The notes under the pieces are model-generated. The model saw nothing but the letters and a program-made list of their open reading frames with translations. It did no database searches and was not told the origin of the DNA. Shown piece by piece: positions 8,298 to 16,275 of a stretch of DNA of 59,003 nt. How positions within the stretch are numbered: the first letter of the stretch is position 1; every line of letters begins with the position of its first letter. A program made the position numbers and the translations under genes. The stretch is from Gordonia rhizosphera NBRC 16068 (GTDB lineage: Bacteria > Actinomycetota > Actinomycetes > Mycobacteriales > Mycobacteriaceae), in the NCBI RefSeq assembly GCF_000298195.1, contig NZ_BAHC01000186.1, positions 1-59,003 on the forward strand, written 5' to 3'.

Positions 8298-9340
8298 CGG
8301 TGCTGCCCGCGATCGCCGGTGTGCTGACAGCACAGCAGGTCGACGCGACGGGCGCGGCGATCGCCCGAATGCAGGAGGATTCGGGTGCCCTGCCCTGGTT
8401 CCCGGGCGGGCAGACCGATCCCTGGGACCACATCGAATCCGCGATGGCGCTGTCGGTGACCGGACGGATTGCCGAAGCCGAGGCGGCCTACGAGTGGTCG
8501 CGGCGGCACCAGCGTGAGGACGGCTCCTGGCCGATCCGCACCGTCGCCGGCAAAATCGTCGACCCCAACATCGACAGCAATTTCTGCTCCTACATCGCCG
8601 TCGGTGTGTGGCACCACTACCTGATCACCGGTGACACCGGGTTCCTGGATCGGATGTGGCCGACGGTGTGGTCGGCGATCGACCTCGTCATGAGGTTCCA
8701 ACGGCCCGACGGCGCATTCCGCTGGGCCGGCGACCACCGGACCGGGGCGATGTTCGACCACGCCCAGATCACCGGCAACGCAAGCATTTTCCAGGCACTG
8801 GACTGCGCCGTCCGGATCGCCGACGAGATCGGGCAGCCGGAGCCGGGCTGGGCGGGAGCGCACGGCGCCCTCGGCGACGCGATCCGCGAGCGCCCGGATA
8901 TCTTCGAGCCGCCGTCGGACCATTCGATGGACTGGTACTACCCGATCCTCGGTGGTGCCGTGCGCGGGCGGGCGGGCCAGGAACTCGTCGCGCGACGGTG
9001 GGACGAGTTCGTGGTGGAGGGCCTGGGCATTCGCTGCGTGGATCACCGACCCTGGGTGACCGGCGCCGAGACCTGTGAGCTCGCGCTCGCGGTCGATGCC
9101 CTCGGCGACACCGACGACGCGATCAGGCTCATCGAGTCCATCCAGCATCTGCGTGACCCCGACGGTTCGTACTGGACCGGCCTCGTCTACGCCGACGACA
9201 AACGCTGGCCCGTGGAGAAGAGTTGCTGGACGTCGGCGGCCGTCGTGCTGGCCGCCGATGCAGTCAGCCGGACCTCTGCGGGCCACGGGATCTTCCGTGA
9301 TGTCCGCCCAGGAGTGAGTGCCGAGGAGCGCAGCGCCTAG
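8294..9340 (+). CDS. Prenyltransferase/squalene-cyclase-like alpha/alpha-toroid protein
   Basis: A 348-residue protein built from alpha/alpha-barrel repeats rich in Trp and Asp (QEDSGALPWFPGG, REDGSWPIRTV, FQRPDGAFRW, RDPDGSYWTG), the QW-like pattern seen in squalene-cyclase-type and six-hairpin glycosidase folds. Databases often call such proteins prenyltransferase, but the DXDD or DDxxD signatures of true terpene cyclases or prenyltransferases are not obvious, so an alpha/alpha-toroid glycoside hydrolase is equally possible. It closes the glycosyltransferase-methyltransferase trio with a 4-base overlap. The short C-terminal SAEERSA tail looks encoded by repeat-derived sequence. Confidence 0.7.
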   Translation: MTVLPAIAGVLTAQQVDATGAAIARMQEDSGALPWFPGGQTDPWDHIESAMALSVTGRIAEAEAAYEWSRRHQREDGSWPIRTVAGKIVDPNIDSNFCSYIAVGVWHHYLITGDTGFLDRMWPTVWSAIDLVMRFQRPDGAFRWAGDHRTGAMFDHAQITGNASIFQALDCAVRIADEIGQPEPGWAGAHGALGDAIRERPDIFEPPSDHSMDWYYPILGGAVRGRAGQELVARRWDEFVVEGLGIRCVDHRPWVTGAETCELALAVDALGDTDDAIRLIESIQHLRDPDGSYWTGLVYADDKRWPVEKSCWTSAAVVLAADAVSRTSAGHGIFRDVRPGVSAEERSA

Positions 9341-9350
9341 CGTCGAGCAG

Positions 9351-9445
9351 GTTGCCAATTGATGCGTACGGCGCCAACGGCAACCCCGATCCCGGCGCCA
9401 CCCGCACGGTTGCTCATTGACGCGCGCGGCGCAACAAGCGGCAAC
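9351..9445. repeat. Imperfect 34-37 bp direct repeat, two copies
   Basis: Copies at 9351-9384 and 9409-9445 share GTTGC..ATTGA.GCG..CGGCGC.A..CGGCAAC. Each begins with GTTGC(C) and ends with GGCAAC, so each can also fold as a small hairpin. It lies after the toroid gene and before the LLM promoter and could terminate the fprB operon. Confidence 0.55.
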
Positions 9446-9476
9446 GCGAGGGCTGGCCTCTGCGGGTCGACTGACC

Positions 9477-9490
9477 TAGACTAGTGTCCA
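9477..9490. promoter_or_regulatory. TGGACA-N2-TGTCCA-like operator (site 1)
   Basis: TAGACTAGTGTCCA matches the shared palindrome at 10 of 12 fixed positions, 54 bases upstream of the LLM oxidoreductase ATG. It is one of eight such sites in promoter regions of this window. A second TGTCCA-like half (CGTCCA) follows at 9497. Confidence 0.5.
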
Positions 9491-9543
9491 GTCATCCGTC
9501 CAGAGTGTCGGTCCGGCGGAAAACGGGCGTCAGTGGAGGACCC

Positions 9544-10419
9544 ATGGAATTCGGAATCGTGCAGTTCACCAGCGATCGCGGCCTCATGCCGCATGTGCTC
9601 GCGCCGCTGATCGAGGAGGCCGGATTCGCGTCCTACTTCGTGCCGGAGCATGGTCATATCCCGACCCGTCGCGAGACCGCTCATCCGCGGACCGGGGACT
9701 CGTCGCTTCCCGATGATCGTTACATGCGCACGCTGGACCCGTGGACCTCGCTGGCGGCGGCGGCGGCGGTGACCGAACGCATCCGGCTGGCCACTGCGGT
9801 CGCGCTGCCCGTGCAGTCGGATCCGATCACGCTCGCCAAGACGCTCGCCACAGTGGATCACCTCTCGTCGGGACGCCTGACGCTAGGCGTCGGATTCGGC
9901 TGGAACCTGGACGAATTGGCTGATCACGACGTGCCGCCGAAGCGGCGCCGCACGATGCTGCGCGAGTACCTCGAGGCGATGCGAGCGTTGTGGACCGACG
10001 AAGAAGCCGAATATCATGGCGAGTTTGTCGATTTCGGCCCGAGCTGGGCGTGGCCAAAGCCGCGGCAAACACACATCCCCACCATCGTCGGTGCGGCCGG
10101 CAACGAGAAGAACTTCAAGTGGATCGCCCGCAGTGCCGACGGCTGGATCACTACTCCGGGCGAAGAGGACATCGAGGGCTCGGTTGCGCTGCTCAAGCAG
10201 ATCTGGTCCGACGCAGGCCGTTCGGGTGATCCACAGATCGTCGTGCTGGACTTCAAACCGGTGCCCGAGAAACTCGAGCGCTGGCGCGAGATCGGAGTGA
10301 CCACGGTGCTCTACGGTCTTCCCGACGACAGCGTCGAACGTGCGAGCGGCTACCTCGCCAAACTCGCCGGCAAACTCGGACTCGCACATTCTGCTGGTCG
10401 AGTAGGTGCGAGCCGCTAG
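9544..10419 (+). CDS. LLM-class F420/flavin-dependent oxidoreductase
   Basis: A 291-residue luciferase-like (beta/alpha)8 enzyme. It opens with MEFGIVQFTSD, and PEHGHIPTRRETAHP and GVGFGWNLDEL match F420-dependent LLM oxidoreductases common in mycobacteria and relatives. ATG 9544 is chosen because GGAGGA lies just upstream; the frame is open further 5-prime but without a better site. The last residues (AGRVGASR) are encoded by an intergenic hairpin repeat, so the native C-terminus has been replaced or extended. It is convergent with the TetR gene (4-base overlap) and may oxidise or reduce intermediates of the neighbouring monooxygenase operon. Confidence 0.85.
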   Translation: MEFGIVQFTSDRGLMPHVLAPLIEEAGFASYFVPEHGHIPTRRETAHPRTGDSSLPDDRYMRTLDPWTSLAAAAAVTERIRLATAVALPVQSDPITLAKTLATVDHLSSGRLTLGVGFGWNLDELADHDVPPKRRRTMLREYLEAMRALWTDEEAEYHGEFVDFGPSWAWPKPRQTHIPTIVGAAGNEKNFKWIARSADGWITTPGEEDIEGSVALLKQIWSDAGRSGDPQIVVLDFKPVPEKLERWREIGVTTVLYGLPDDSVERASGYLAKLAGKLGLAHSAGRVGASR

Positions 10420-10441
10420 GCGAGTGCCGTATCGAGGCCAC
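10395..10441. repeat. GGTCGAGTA...GTATCGAG hairpin repeat, copy 1
   Basis: A 47-bp imperfect hairpin beginning TGGTCGAGTA and ending GTATCGAGGCCAC. It spans the overlapping 3-prime ends of the LLM and TetR genes and encodes the tails of both. Related copies occur at 17273, 53274 (inverted) and 53333. Confidence 0.75.
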
Positions 10442-11069
10442 TGTCGCCGGCATCCTCGTCCGGCGCCGTCCTCAGCGCGGGCATGAGGTATCGCTGGATC
10501 TGGCGCAGCACGGCATCCGTGTCGTCGGGGTCGACGGTGTCGCCGGGCACCGTGCCAAGGCTGATCAGCACGCGCGCAACCCATTCCGCCACCTCGTCGA
10601 GATCGTGTCCGGGATGGATCTCGCCGCGCTGCGCCGCGTCCGCGACGTAGGGGCGCCAGAAGAGCGCGAGATCGGGGACCAGTCCGGTCACCCCGGCACC
10701 CGCGCAGGCCGCGAAGTCGTCTGGCTCGGTCGTGCGCAATCGAAGCAGGAGGGTGCCGGGATCGTCGTAGGCACCACGCCCGATCCGCACGCCGGCGGCG
10801 ACCTGTCGGTCGAAGGTCGGGATCTGTTCGAGCTCGGTGCGTGCATCGGACCAGAACGACTCGTTCAGGCGCACGATGGCGGCGCCGATAAGGCTCGGTT
10901 TGTCGGGGAAGTGGCGGTACAGCCAGGCGCGGGACACACCGGCCCGCTCGGCCACCTCCTGCATCGTGGTCGAGCGGATTCCCTTGTCGGCCAGCAGCTT
11001 TTCCGTTGCATCGAGCAGCCGCGCGGTGGCCGTCGTGGCCCGCTGCAGTCGCATCGGTGCCTCGCTCAC
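10416..11069 (-). CDS. TetR-family regulator of the monooxygenase operon
   Basis: A 217-residue TetR repressor. The helix-turn-helix is at about residues 30-60 (STTMQEVAERAGVSRAWLYRHF); the remaining helices form a ligand-binding domain. It starts at GTG 11069 with no ribosome-binding site, and a -10-like TAGGCT lies 6 bases before it, suggesting a leaderless mRNA. It is divergent from the flavin monooxygenase gene; two identical-architecture inverted repeats lie between them and are the likely operators for autorepression and operon control. Its recognition helix differs from the three Rv0767c-like TetRs in this window, so it should read a different site. Confidence 0.85.
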   Translation of the reverse strand: MSEAPMRLQRATTATARLLDATEKLLADKGIRSTTMQEVAERAGVSRAWLYRHFPDKPSLIGAAIVRLNESFWSDARTELEQIPTFDRQVAAGVRIGRGAYDDPGTLLLRLRTTEPDDFAACAGAGVTGLVPDLALFWRPYVADAAQRGEIHPGHDLDEVAEWVARVLISLGTVPGDTVDPDDTDAVLRQIQRYLMPALRTAPDEDAGDSGLDTALA

Positions 11070-11090
11070 GATCGCAGCCTAGCAAAATCC

Positions 11091-11116
11091 GTAGACAGAT
11101 CCCGGATTCTGTTTAC
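11091..11116. promoter_or_regulatory. TetR operator 1 (GTAGACAGA-N8-TCTGTTTAC)
   Basis: Nine-base arms with one mismatch and an 8-nt spacer, about 20 bases upstream of the TetR start and overlapping its predicted promoter. It matches operator 2 in arm sequence and spacer length. Confidence 0.7.
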
Positions 11117-11133
11117 CTGAGCGGACAAATGAG

Positions 11134-11159
11134 GTAGACAGAATGAACGATCTGTCTAT
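11134..11159. promoter_or_regulatory. TetR operator 2 (GTAGACAGA-N8-TCTGTCTAT)
   Basis: Nine-base arms with one terminal mismatch and the same 8-nt spacer as operator 1. Its start is 43 bp from that of operator 1, about four helical turns. It lies 50 bases upstream of the monooxygenase ATG. Confidence 0.7.
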
Positions 11160-11209
11160 CCCGTCTGCGCGCGTTCGACGTCGCTCGGCGGGCCACTCGG
11201 GGAGGAACC

Positions 11210-12619
11210 ATGAGCGCCTATCTTCCGCGTACCGCGATCATCGGCGCAGGCATCAGCGGGCTCACCGCGGGCAAGATGCTGACCGACTACGGCGTGCCCT
11301 ACACCTGTTTCGAATCCTCCGACCGCATCGGGGGCAACTGGGCCTTCGGTAACCCCAACGGTCACAGCAGCGCGTACCGGTCCCTGCATATCGACACTTC
11401 GAAACATCAACTGTCCTTCCGGGACTTCCCGATGCCCGACGACTATCCCGACTTTCCGCATCACAGCCAGATCAAGGCGTATCTGGACGACTACGCCGAG
11501 GCGTTCGATCTCCTGAGTCGCATCGAGTTCACCAACGGCATCACCCACGCCCGCCGCCTCGACGGCGGTGGGTGGGAACTGGAAACCCAACGCGGAGAGC
11601 AACGACGCTTCGACCTGCTGGTGGTGGCCAACGGACATCACTGGGATCCCCGATTCCCGGACTTCCCGGGCGAGTTCAGCGGTATCACCATGCACGCGCA
11701 TCACTACGTCGATCCGCGAACGCCGCACGACTTCTCCGGTAAGCGGATCCTGGTGGTGGGCCTGGGCAACAGCGCTGCCGACATCGCCGTCGAACTGTCG
11801 TCGAAGGCCCTCGACAACACGCTCACCCTGTCGACCCGCTCCAGCGCCTGGATTGTGCCGAAATACTTCGCCGGCAAACCGGCCGACAAGTACTACCACA
11901 CCTCGCCGCACATCCCGGTCTCCTGGCAGCGGAAGTTCATGCAGGTGATGCAACCGATGACCGCCGGGCGGCCCGAGTCCTATGGTCTCCCTACGCCGAA
12001 TCACAAGTTCTTCGAAGCGCATCCGACCCAGTCGGTGGAGTTGCCGCTGCGTCTCGGCTCCGGTGACATCATCCCCAAACCCGACATCGCCTGCCTCGAC
12101 GGGGACACCGTCCATTTCGTCGACGGAACCTCCGGCGACTTCGACATCATCATCTACGCAACGGGATACAACATCACCTTCCCGTTCTTCGATCCCGATT
12201 TCATCAGCGCCCCCGACAATCGGATTGACCTCTACAAGCGGATGTTCTCTCCGGGTATCGACGACCTGATCTTCGCCGGCTTCGCGCAAGCGGTACCGAC
12301 GCTGTTCCCGTTCGTCGAATGTCAGGCCCGGCTGATCGGCGCCTACGCGGTGGGTCGGTACCGTCTGCCGTCCACCGGCGAGATGCGCCGGGTCATCAAG
12401 TCCGACACCGAGTTCTATACAGGGCACATGCTCAACCGGCCCCGGCACACCCAACAACTCGACCACTACCTCTACGAACACAACATGCGGGTCAAGGAGA
12501 TCCCCGCCGGGATGCGCCGAGCCGCGACGATGGGCGCGCCGCAGTGGGCGCGGGTCGCCGCCGACACCGAGACCCGCCACGCCGAGCCGGCAATCGCCGG
12601 AAGTCCCCAGGAGCGCTGA
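11210..12619 (+). CDS. Flavin-containing monooxygenase (FMO/Baeyer-Villiger type)
   Basis: A 469-residue class B flavoprotein monooxygenase. FAD-binding GAGISG at residues 12-17, NADPH-binding GLGNSA at 184-189, and between them an FMO signature of the FxGxxxHxxxY type (FSGITMHAHHY, about 155-165). It uses NADPH and O2 to insert oxygen into a ketone or oxidise a heteroatom. GGAGGA precedes the ATG. Its stop overlaps the hydrolase start (TGATG); an alpha/beta hydrolase and an SDR follow, the usual ketone-to-ester-to-hydrolysis order for Baeyer-Villiger degradation, which favours that role. Substrate unknown. Confidence 0.88.
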   Translation: MSAYLPRTAIIGAGISGLTAGKMLTDYGVPYTCFESSDRIGGNWAFGNPNGHSSAYRSLHIDTSKHQLSFRDFPMPDDYPDFPHHSQIKAYLDDYAEAFDLLSRIEFTNGITHARRLDGGGWELETQRGEQRRFDLLVVANGHHWDPRFPDFPGEFSGITMHAHHYVDPRTPHDFSGKRILVVGLGNSAADIAVELSSKALDNTLTLSTRSSAWIVPKYFAGKPADKYYHTSPHIPVSWQRKFMQVMQPMTAGRPESYGLPTPNHKFFEAHPTQSVELPLRLGSGDIIPKPDIACLDGDTVHFVDGTSGDFDIIIYATGYNITFPFFDPDFISAPDNRIDLYKRMFSPGIDDLIFAGFAQAVPTLFPFVECQARLIGAYAVGRYRLPSTGEMRRVIKSDTEFYTGHMLNRPRHTQQLDHYLYEHNMRVKEIPAGMRRAATMGAPQWARVAADTETRHAEPAIAGSPQER

Positions 12620-13560
12620 TGACGCGTCAGACGATCACCTTCGACTCCCACGGAACCCCGTGTGACGCCTGGTTCTACCGAGGCATCGACCCGTCGCCGT
12701 ACGACGGCCCGGCGGGCCGCCCAGTGGTGGTGATGGCGCACGGATTCGCCGGCACCAAGGATTCCGGCCTCGAACCGTTCGCCGAGCGGTTCGCCGGCAC
12801 CGGCCTCGCGGTGCTCGCCTTCGACTTCCGTGGTTTCGGTCTGTCGGGAGGTGAACCACGACAGCGGATCTCGCTGTCCGGTCAGCTCGACGACTATCGC
12901 AGCGCCATCACCGCGGCGAGCTGTCAACCGGGCGTCGACCCGGCACGGGTGGTGGTGTGGGGCGTGTCGATGTCGGCCGGTTTCGCGATGACCGTCGCCG
13001 CCGGCCACGACGATGTGTGTGCGGTGATCGCCGCGATCCCGCTCGTCAGCGGCCCGGCCGCCGGGCGGCTCGCCTACCACGAGGTCGGCGGGGCGGCGAT
13101 GGTGTCGTCGACGATGACCGGCATCGGCAGCGCCCTGGGCGCCCGGATCGGGCGTGCGCCGACGATGATGCCCGTCGTCGGCCGTCCGGGCGAGCACGCC
13201 GCGTTGACCGCCGACGGCTTCTATGAGAGCTATCTGTCGATCGCCGGCCCGTCGTGGCGCAACGAGGTCGACGCCGCGGTGGGCCTCGAGCTCGGACGGT
13301 TTCGGGCGGACAAGTACGCCTCGAGGATCACCGCACCGACGCTGGTCCAGATCGCCGACTTCGATTCCGCGGCCCCACCGCACTCCGCGGCCAAGGCCGC
13401 GTTCGCGGCGCACGCGGAGGTCCGGCACTACCCGTGCGACCACTTCGACATCTTCGCCGGTCACGACTGGTTCGAGCCGGCCGTCGACCACCAACTCTCG
13501 TTCCTCGCGCGTCACCTGTCGCCCGCGACCCGGCAGACCATCGAGAAGGCGGCGCGATGA
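12619..13560 (+). CDS. Alpha/beta hydrolase
   Basis: A 313-residue alpha/beta hydrolase of the dienelactone-hydrolase/DUF1100-like type. The oxyanion region is MAHGFAGTKDSG (about 41-52); the nucleophile elbow is GVSMSAG with Ser117 (the fifth position of the usual GxSxG is Ser); the probable catalytic His is His275 (DHFDIF). It would hydrolyse an ester or lactone made by the preceding monooxygenase. The start overlaps the monooxygenase stop by one base and its stop overlaps the SDR start (ATGA). Confidence 0.83.
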   Translation: MTRQTITFDSHGTPCDAWFYRGIDPSPYDGPAGRPVVVMAHGFAGTKDSGLEPFAERFAGTGLAVLAFDFRGFGLSGGEPRQRISLSGQLDDYRSAITAASCQPGVDPARVVVWGVSMSAGFAMTVAAGHDDVCAVIAAIPLVSGPAAGRLAYHEVGGAAMVSSTMTGIGSALGARIGRAPTMMPVVGRPGEHAALTADGFYESYLSIAGPSWRNEVDAAVGLELGRFRADKYASRITAPTLVQIADFDSAAPPHSAAKAAFAAHAEVRHYPCDHFDIFAGHDWFEPAVDHQLSFLARHLSPATRQTIEKAAR

Positions 13561-14318
13561 TCGCCATGGGCACGGCGGTCGTCGTCGGCGGCGCATCCGG
13601 AATCGGGCTGGCGACCGCTCGAGCGCTCGCCGCGGAGGGATACGCCGTCACGATCGCCGACATCAACGTCGACGCCGCACGGTCCGCGGCCGACGAGATC
13701 GGTACGACGGCCCGCGCGGTCGCGCTCGACGTCACCGACGAGGACTCCGTGGCCGCCGGCTTCGACGGACTCGACGATCTACGGGTCGTCGTCAGTTGCG
13801 CGGGATTGACCGTGCCGGGTGCGCTCACCGAATTGTCGCTGGCGGACTGGCAGACCACCATCGACGTCTGCCTCACCGGATCGTTTCTGATACTCAAGCA
13901 CGCCGGTCAACGCATCGTCGACGGTGGGAGCATCGTGGTCATCTCGTCGCTCAACGCCCGGCAGCCGGGGACCGCGATGGGTGCCTACTGCTCGGCAAAG
14001 GCCGGTGTGAGCATGCTCGTCGAGGTGGCCGCCCTCGAGTTGGCGCCGCGCCGGATTCGGGTCAACGCGATACAGCCGGGCGTCGTCGACACCCCGCTGA
14101 CCGCGGGGCTCGCACTCGTGCCCGGACTCATGGACGAGTACGTCGACAACACCCCGCTCGGCCGGAGCGGCCGCCCCGAGGAGATCGCCGACATGGCGGT
14201 GTTCCTCGCCTCGGACAAGGCCGCCTGGATCACCGGTGCCGCCTTCGACGTCAACGGCGGCGCCCACCTCCAGCGTTACCCGAACGTCCTGGGCCGGGTG
14301 CAAGCGATGATGCCCTGA
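13557..14318 (+). CDS. Short-chain dehydrogenase/reductase
   Basis: A 253-residue classical SDR: cofactor loop GGASGIG at 11-17, catalytic Ser in the VISSLNA stretch (about 130) and YCSAK with Tyr144 and Lys148. The C-terminal WITGAAFDVNGGAHL is typical of full-length enzymes. It oxidises a secondary alcohol to the ketone (or the reverse) with NAD(P). As last gene of the monooxygenase operon it could supply the ketone for Baeyer-Villiger oxidation or process the alcohol released by the hydrolase. ATG 13557 overlaps the hydrolase stop; a second in-frame ATG is at 13566. Confidence 0.85.
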   Translation: MIAMGTAVVVGGASGIGLATARALAAEGYAVTIADINVDAARSAADEIGTTARAVALDVTDEDSVAAGFDGLDDLRVVVSCAGLTVPGALTELSLADWQTTIDVCLTGSFLILKHAGQRIVDGGSIVVISSLNARQPGTAMGAYCSAKAGVSMLVEVAALELAPRRIRVNAIQPGVVDTPLTAGLALVPGLMDEYVDNTPLGRSGRPEEIADMAVFLASDKAAWITGAAFDVNGGAHLQRYPNVLGRVQAMMP

Positions 14319-14319
14319 G

Positions 14320-14389
14320 GTTCGTCCCCCGGGTATCGCTAGACTCTCCGCGTGCTCGCGGGGGACGTAGCGATACCCGAGGGACGAAC
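14320..14389. repeat. 70-bp palindromic repeat, left copy
   Basis: Arms of 22 bp (14320-14341, 14368-14389) pair with one mismatch around a 26-nt loop. A related element with the same arm and loop lengths lies at 15451-15520, and its loop matches this one when reversed, so the two are in inverted orientation around the AbiEi/DUF559-type gene. It starts two bases after the SDR stop and could also act as a terminator. Confidence 0.75.
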
Positions 14390-14466
14390 TGGGTTCCTCA
14401 CAGGGGCGAGTACGGCTGTGAATGGGAGTTCGGGGGTCGGTGTGGGTGCGGGCATGATGACTTGGC

Positions 14467-15431
14467 ATGGACGACTTCGACATCGGGGCCGAGCACCTGG
14501 AGTTTCGCGCCGAAGCACTCGGCAAGGGAGTGAGCGATGCGCAGCTGCGCCGAGACGTCTGGAGCGGGGCCAAGGAGCGGGTCTGGTACGGGGTCTACCT
14601 GCCTACCGCGGGTGAATCCACACAGTCCCACCCGGCCAAGCTCGAGCGCTACCGTGCATGGTGATCGCCGCGTCGCTCTACGGTGGACCGGAGCGCACAG
14701 CGAGCCACGTCTCGGGGGCTGCGATGCACCGCATTCCCATGCTCAGGCCCGACCTGACGATGGTCCACTTCACCTCCGCGACAACGGGAAAGACCATCAA
14801 ACGTGGGATAATCCATCAGGCCGCCCTGGCGGAATCGCATATCGACATCGTCGACGACATTCCTGTCACCTCACGTGCCCGGTCGATGTGCGACGTCGCG
14901 CGGACGAGCACGTTGGCGCAGGCGGTCTGTGTTCTGGATTCGGGCCTGCGGCTCGGTGTGATGATGGCCGATATCGACGAGCAGCTCACGCTACTTCGGC
15001 GACATCACGGCATCGCGATGCTGCGTTCCGCCATCGCGTTGGCCGACGGGTTGTCGGAGAGCGTCGGTGAGTCCGTGAGCCGGCTCGCGCTGGCCGAGAA
15101 CCCGCTGATCCCGCCGCCGGAACTGCAGGTGGCGATCTCGGTGGACCTCGACGGCAGACGCAAGGAGGTGTACGGCGACTTCGGCTGGCGCGATGTGAAC
15201 GGCGTGCTCCGGGTCGTCGGGGAGTTCGACGGTCGGTTCAAGTATCACCGGTCGAGCCCGTTCGGCGACCGACTGCCCGAGGAGGTCATCTACGAGGAGA
15301 AACTGCGCGAGGACGCAATCCGCGCCACCGGACCACACGTCGTGCGCTGGACCTGGTTCGACGCCCAACGTCCGAAAGTACTCCACCCCCGAGTGATCAC
15401 CGCCCTCCGAGCCGCAGGCGTCATCGCGTGA
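14467..15431 (+). pseudogene. AbiEi-antitoxin-like/DUF559 gene split by a frameshift
   Basis: Two overlapping frames look like one protein of about 320 residues. The first (14467-14664, 65 residues) holds the N-terminal winged-helix-like AbiEi antitoxin segment (ALGKGVSDAQLRRDVW..GVYLP) and ends ERYRAW-stop. The second (from 14658) begins MVIAASLYGGPERTASHVS, which is the normal continuation. Adding one G to the GG at 14660-14661 restores a single frame (RAWVIAAS). Family members are usually a single chain with this N-terminal domain and a C-terminal DUF559/endonuclease-like domain. A true one-base deletion, a sequencing error or programmed frameshifting would all look alike. Confidence 0.7.
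14658..15431 (+). CDS. C-terminal part of the AbiEi/DUF559-type protein
   Basis: The longer piece of the split gene, 257 residues. It keeps the SHVSGAAMHRIPM region, the VTSRARSMCDVARTSTLAQAVCVLDSGLR helix typical of the family, and a C-terminal DUF559-like nuclease-fold segment (DFGWRDVNGVLRVVGEFDGRFKYH...EEKLREDAIRATG) with the conserved Asp/Glu-Asp-Gly pattern. It could be translated on its own from the ATG overlapping the upstream stop, but no ribosome-binding site of its own is evident. Confidence 0.5.
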   Translation: MVIAASLYGGPERTASHVSGAAMHRIPMLRPDLTMVHFTSATTGKTIKRGIIHQAALAESHIDIVDDIPVTSRARSMCDVARTSTLAQAVCVLDSGLRLGVMMADIDEQLTLLRRHHGIAMLRSAIALADGLSESVGESVSRLALAENPLIPPPELQVAISVDLDGRRKEVYGDFGWRDVNGVLRVVGEFDGRFKYHRSSPFGDRLPEEVIYEEKLREDAIRATGPHVVRWTWFDAQRPKVLHPRVITALRAAGVIA

Positions 15432-15450
15432 CGGCGTCATCGCGCAACCC

Positions 15451-15520
15451 ATTCGTCCCCCGGATATCGCTTTGTCGTCCGCGAGCACCCGCAGGATGAA
15501 GCGATACCCGAGGGAAGAAC
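15451..15520. repeat. 70-bp palindromic repeat, right copy (inverted)
   Basis: Arms of 22 bp (15451-15472, 15499-15520) with four mismatches and a 26-nt loop. It is related to 14320-14389 and inverted relative to it, and lies between the DUF559-type gene and the convergent methyltransferase gene. Confidence 0.7.
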
Positions 15521-15530
15521 CTTGCGGGCG

Positions 15531-16226
15531 TCAGCGGGGCGGCAGGGGTGCGCCGACGTCGCCGGCGGTGCGGCGGAGGACGCGGAGCGAGCCCTCGGCG
15601 CGGACCTCGGTGAACTGCCCGGTGGCCAGGGCCTGTCGATAGATCTCGTACGGGGGGCGTCCGCCGTCGTCGGGGTTGGGGAATACGTCGTGGATGAGCA
15701 GCGCTCCTCCGATGCGCACCCAGGGTGCCCAGCCGTCGAGGTCGTTCTGCGCCGCGGTCATGCTGTGCCCACCGTCGATGAAGACGAAATCGGCCGGTTT
15801 ACCCCACACCTTGGCCGCAATGGTCGACCCGGCCAGCATGCCGATGACGGTGCCCTCGAGACCGGCGTCGAACATCGTCCGACGAAACCGGGCCGAGGTG
15901 TCCAAGGTGCCGGTGTGCGGGTCGACGAGGGATTTGTCGTGGTACTCCCAGCCGGGCTGGTGTTCCTCGGAGCCGCGATGGTGATCGATCGTCACGATGG
16001 TCGCGCCGACCGGTTCGGCAGCGGCCCCCAGGAAGACGGTCGACTTGCCGCAGTAGGTGCCGATCTCGATGCCGACACCGGTCGAATCCGGTTGGGACAG
16101 ATACTCTCCGGCGATCTCGAACAAGGTCTGCGCCTCGTCGAGCGGCATGAATCCGGGTGCGTCCTCCGCCACCTTCAGGCGCTCTGGCGATGGGGCTTTG
16201 GGCATCTGCGTCGACGATGCGGTCAT
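15531..16226 (-). CDS. Class I SAM-dependent methyltransferase (Methyltransf_24 type)
   Basis: A 231-residue methyltransferase. Motif I is GIEIGTYCGKSTVFLG (about 51-66), then TIVTIDHHRG for the SAM ribose-binding acidic loop, and DFVFIDGGHSMTAAQNDLDGW, the DGxH segment of the Methyltransf_24/catechol-O-methyltransferase-like group, some of which are metal-dependent. Substrate unknown. It is divergent from the quinone oxidoreductase gene across 49 bases and convergent with the DUF559-type gene. Confidence 0.8.
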   Translation of the reverse strand: MTASSTQMPKAPSPERLKVAEDAPGFMPLDEAQTLFEIAGEYLSQPDSTGVGIEIGTYCGKSTVFLGAAAEPVGATIVTIDHHRGSEEHQPGWEYHDKSLVDPHTGTLDTSARFRRTMFDAGLEGTVIGMLAGSTIAAKVWGKPADFVFIDGGHSMTAAQNDLDGWAPWVRIGGALLIHDVFPNPDDGGRPPYEIYRQALATGQFTEVRAEGSLRVLRRTAGDVGAPLPPR

Positions 16227-16275
16227 GAGGCAGATCCTATCCGGTCGTCATCGTCGGCCGCGTAGGGTGAGCCGT

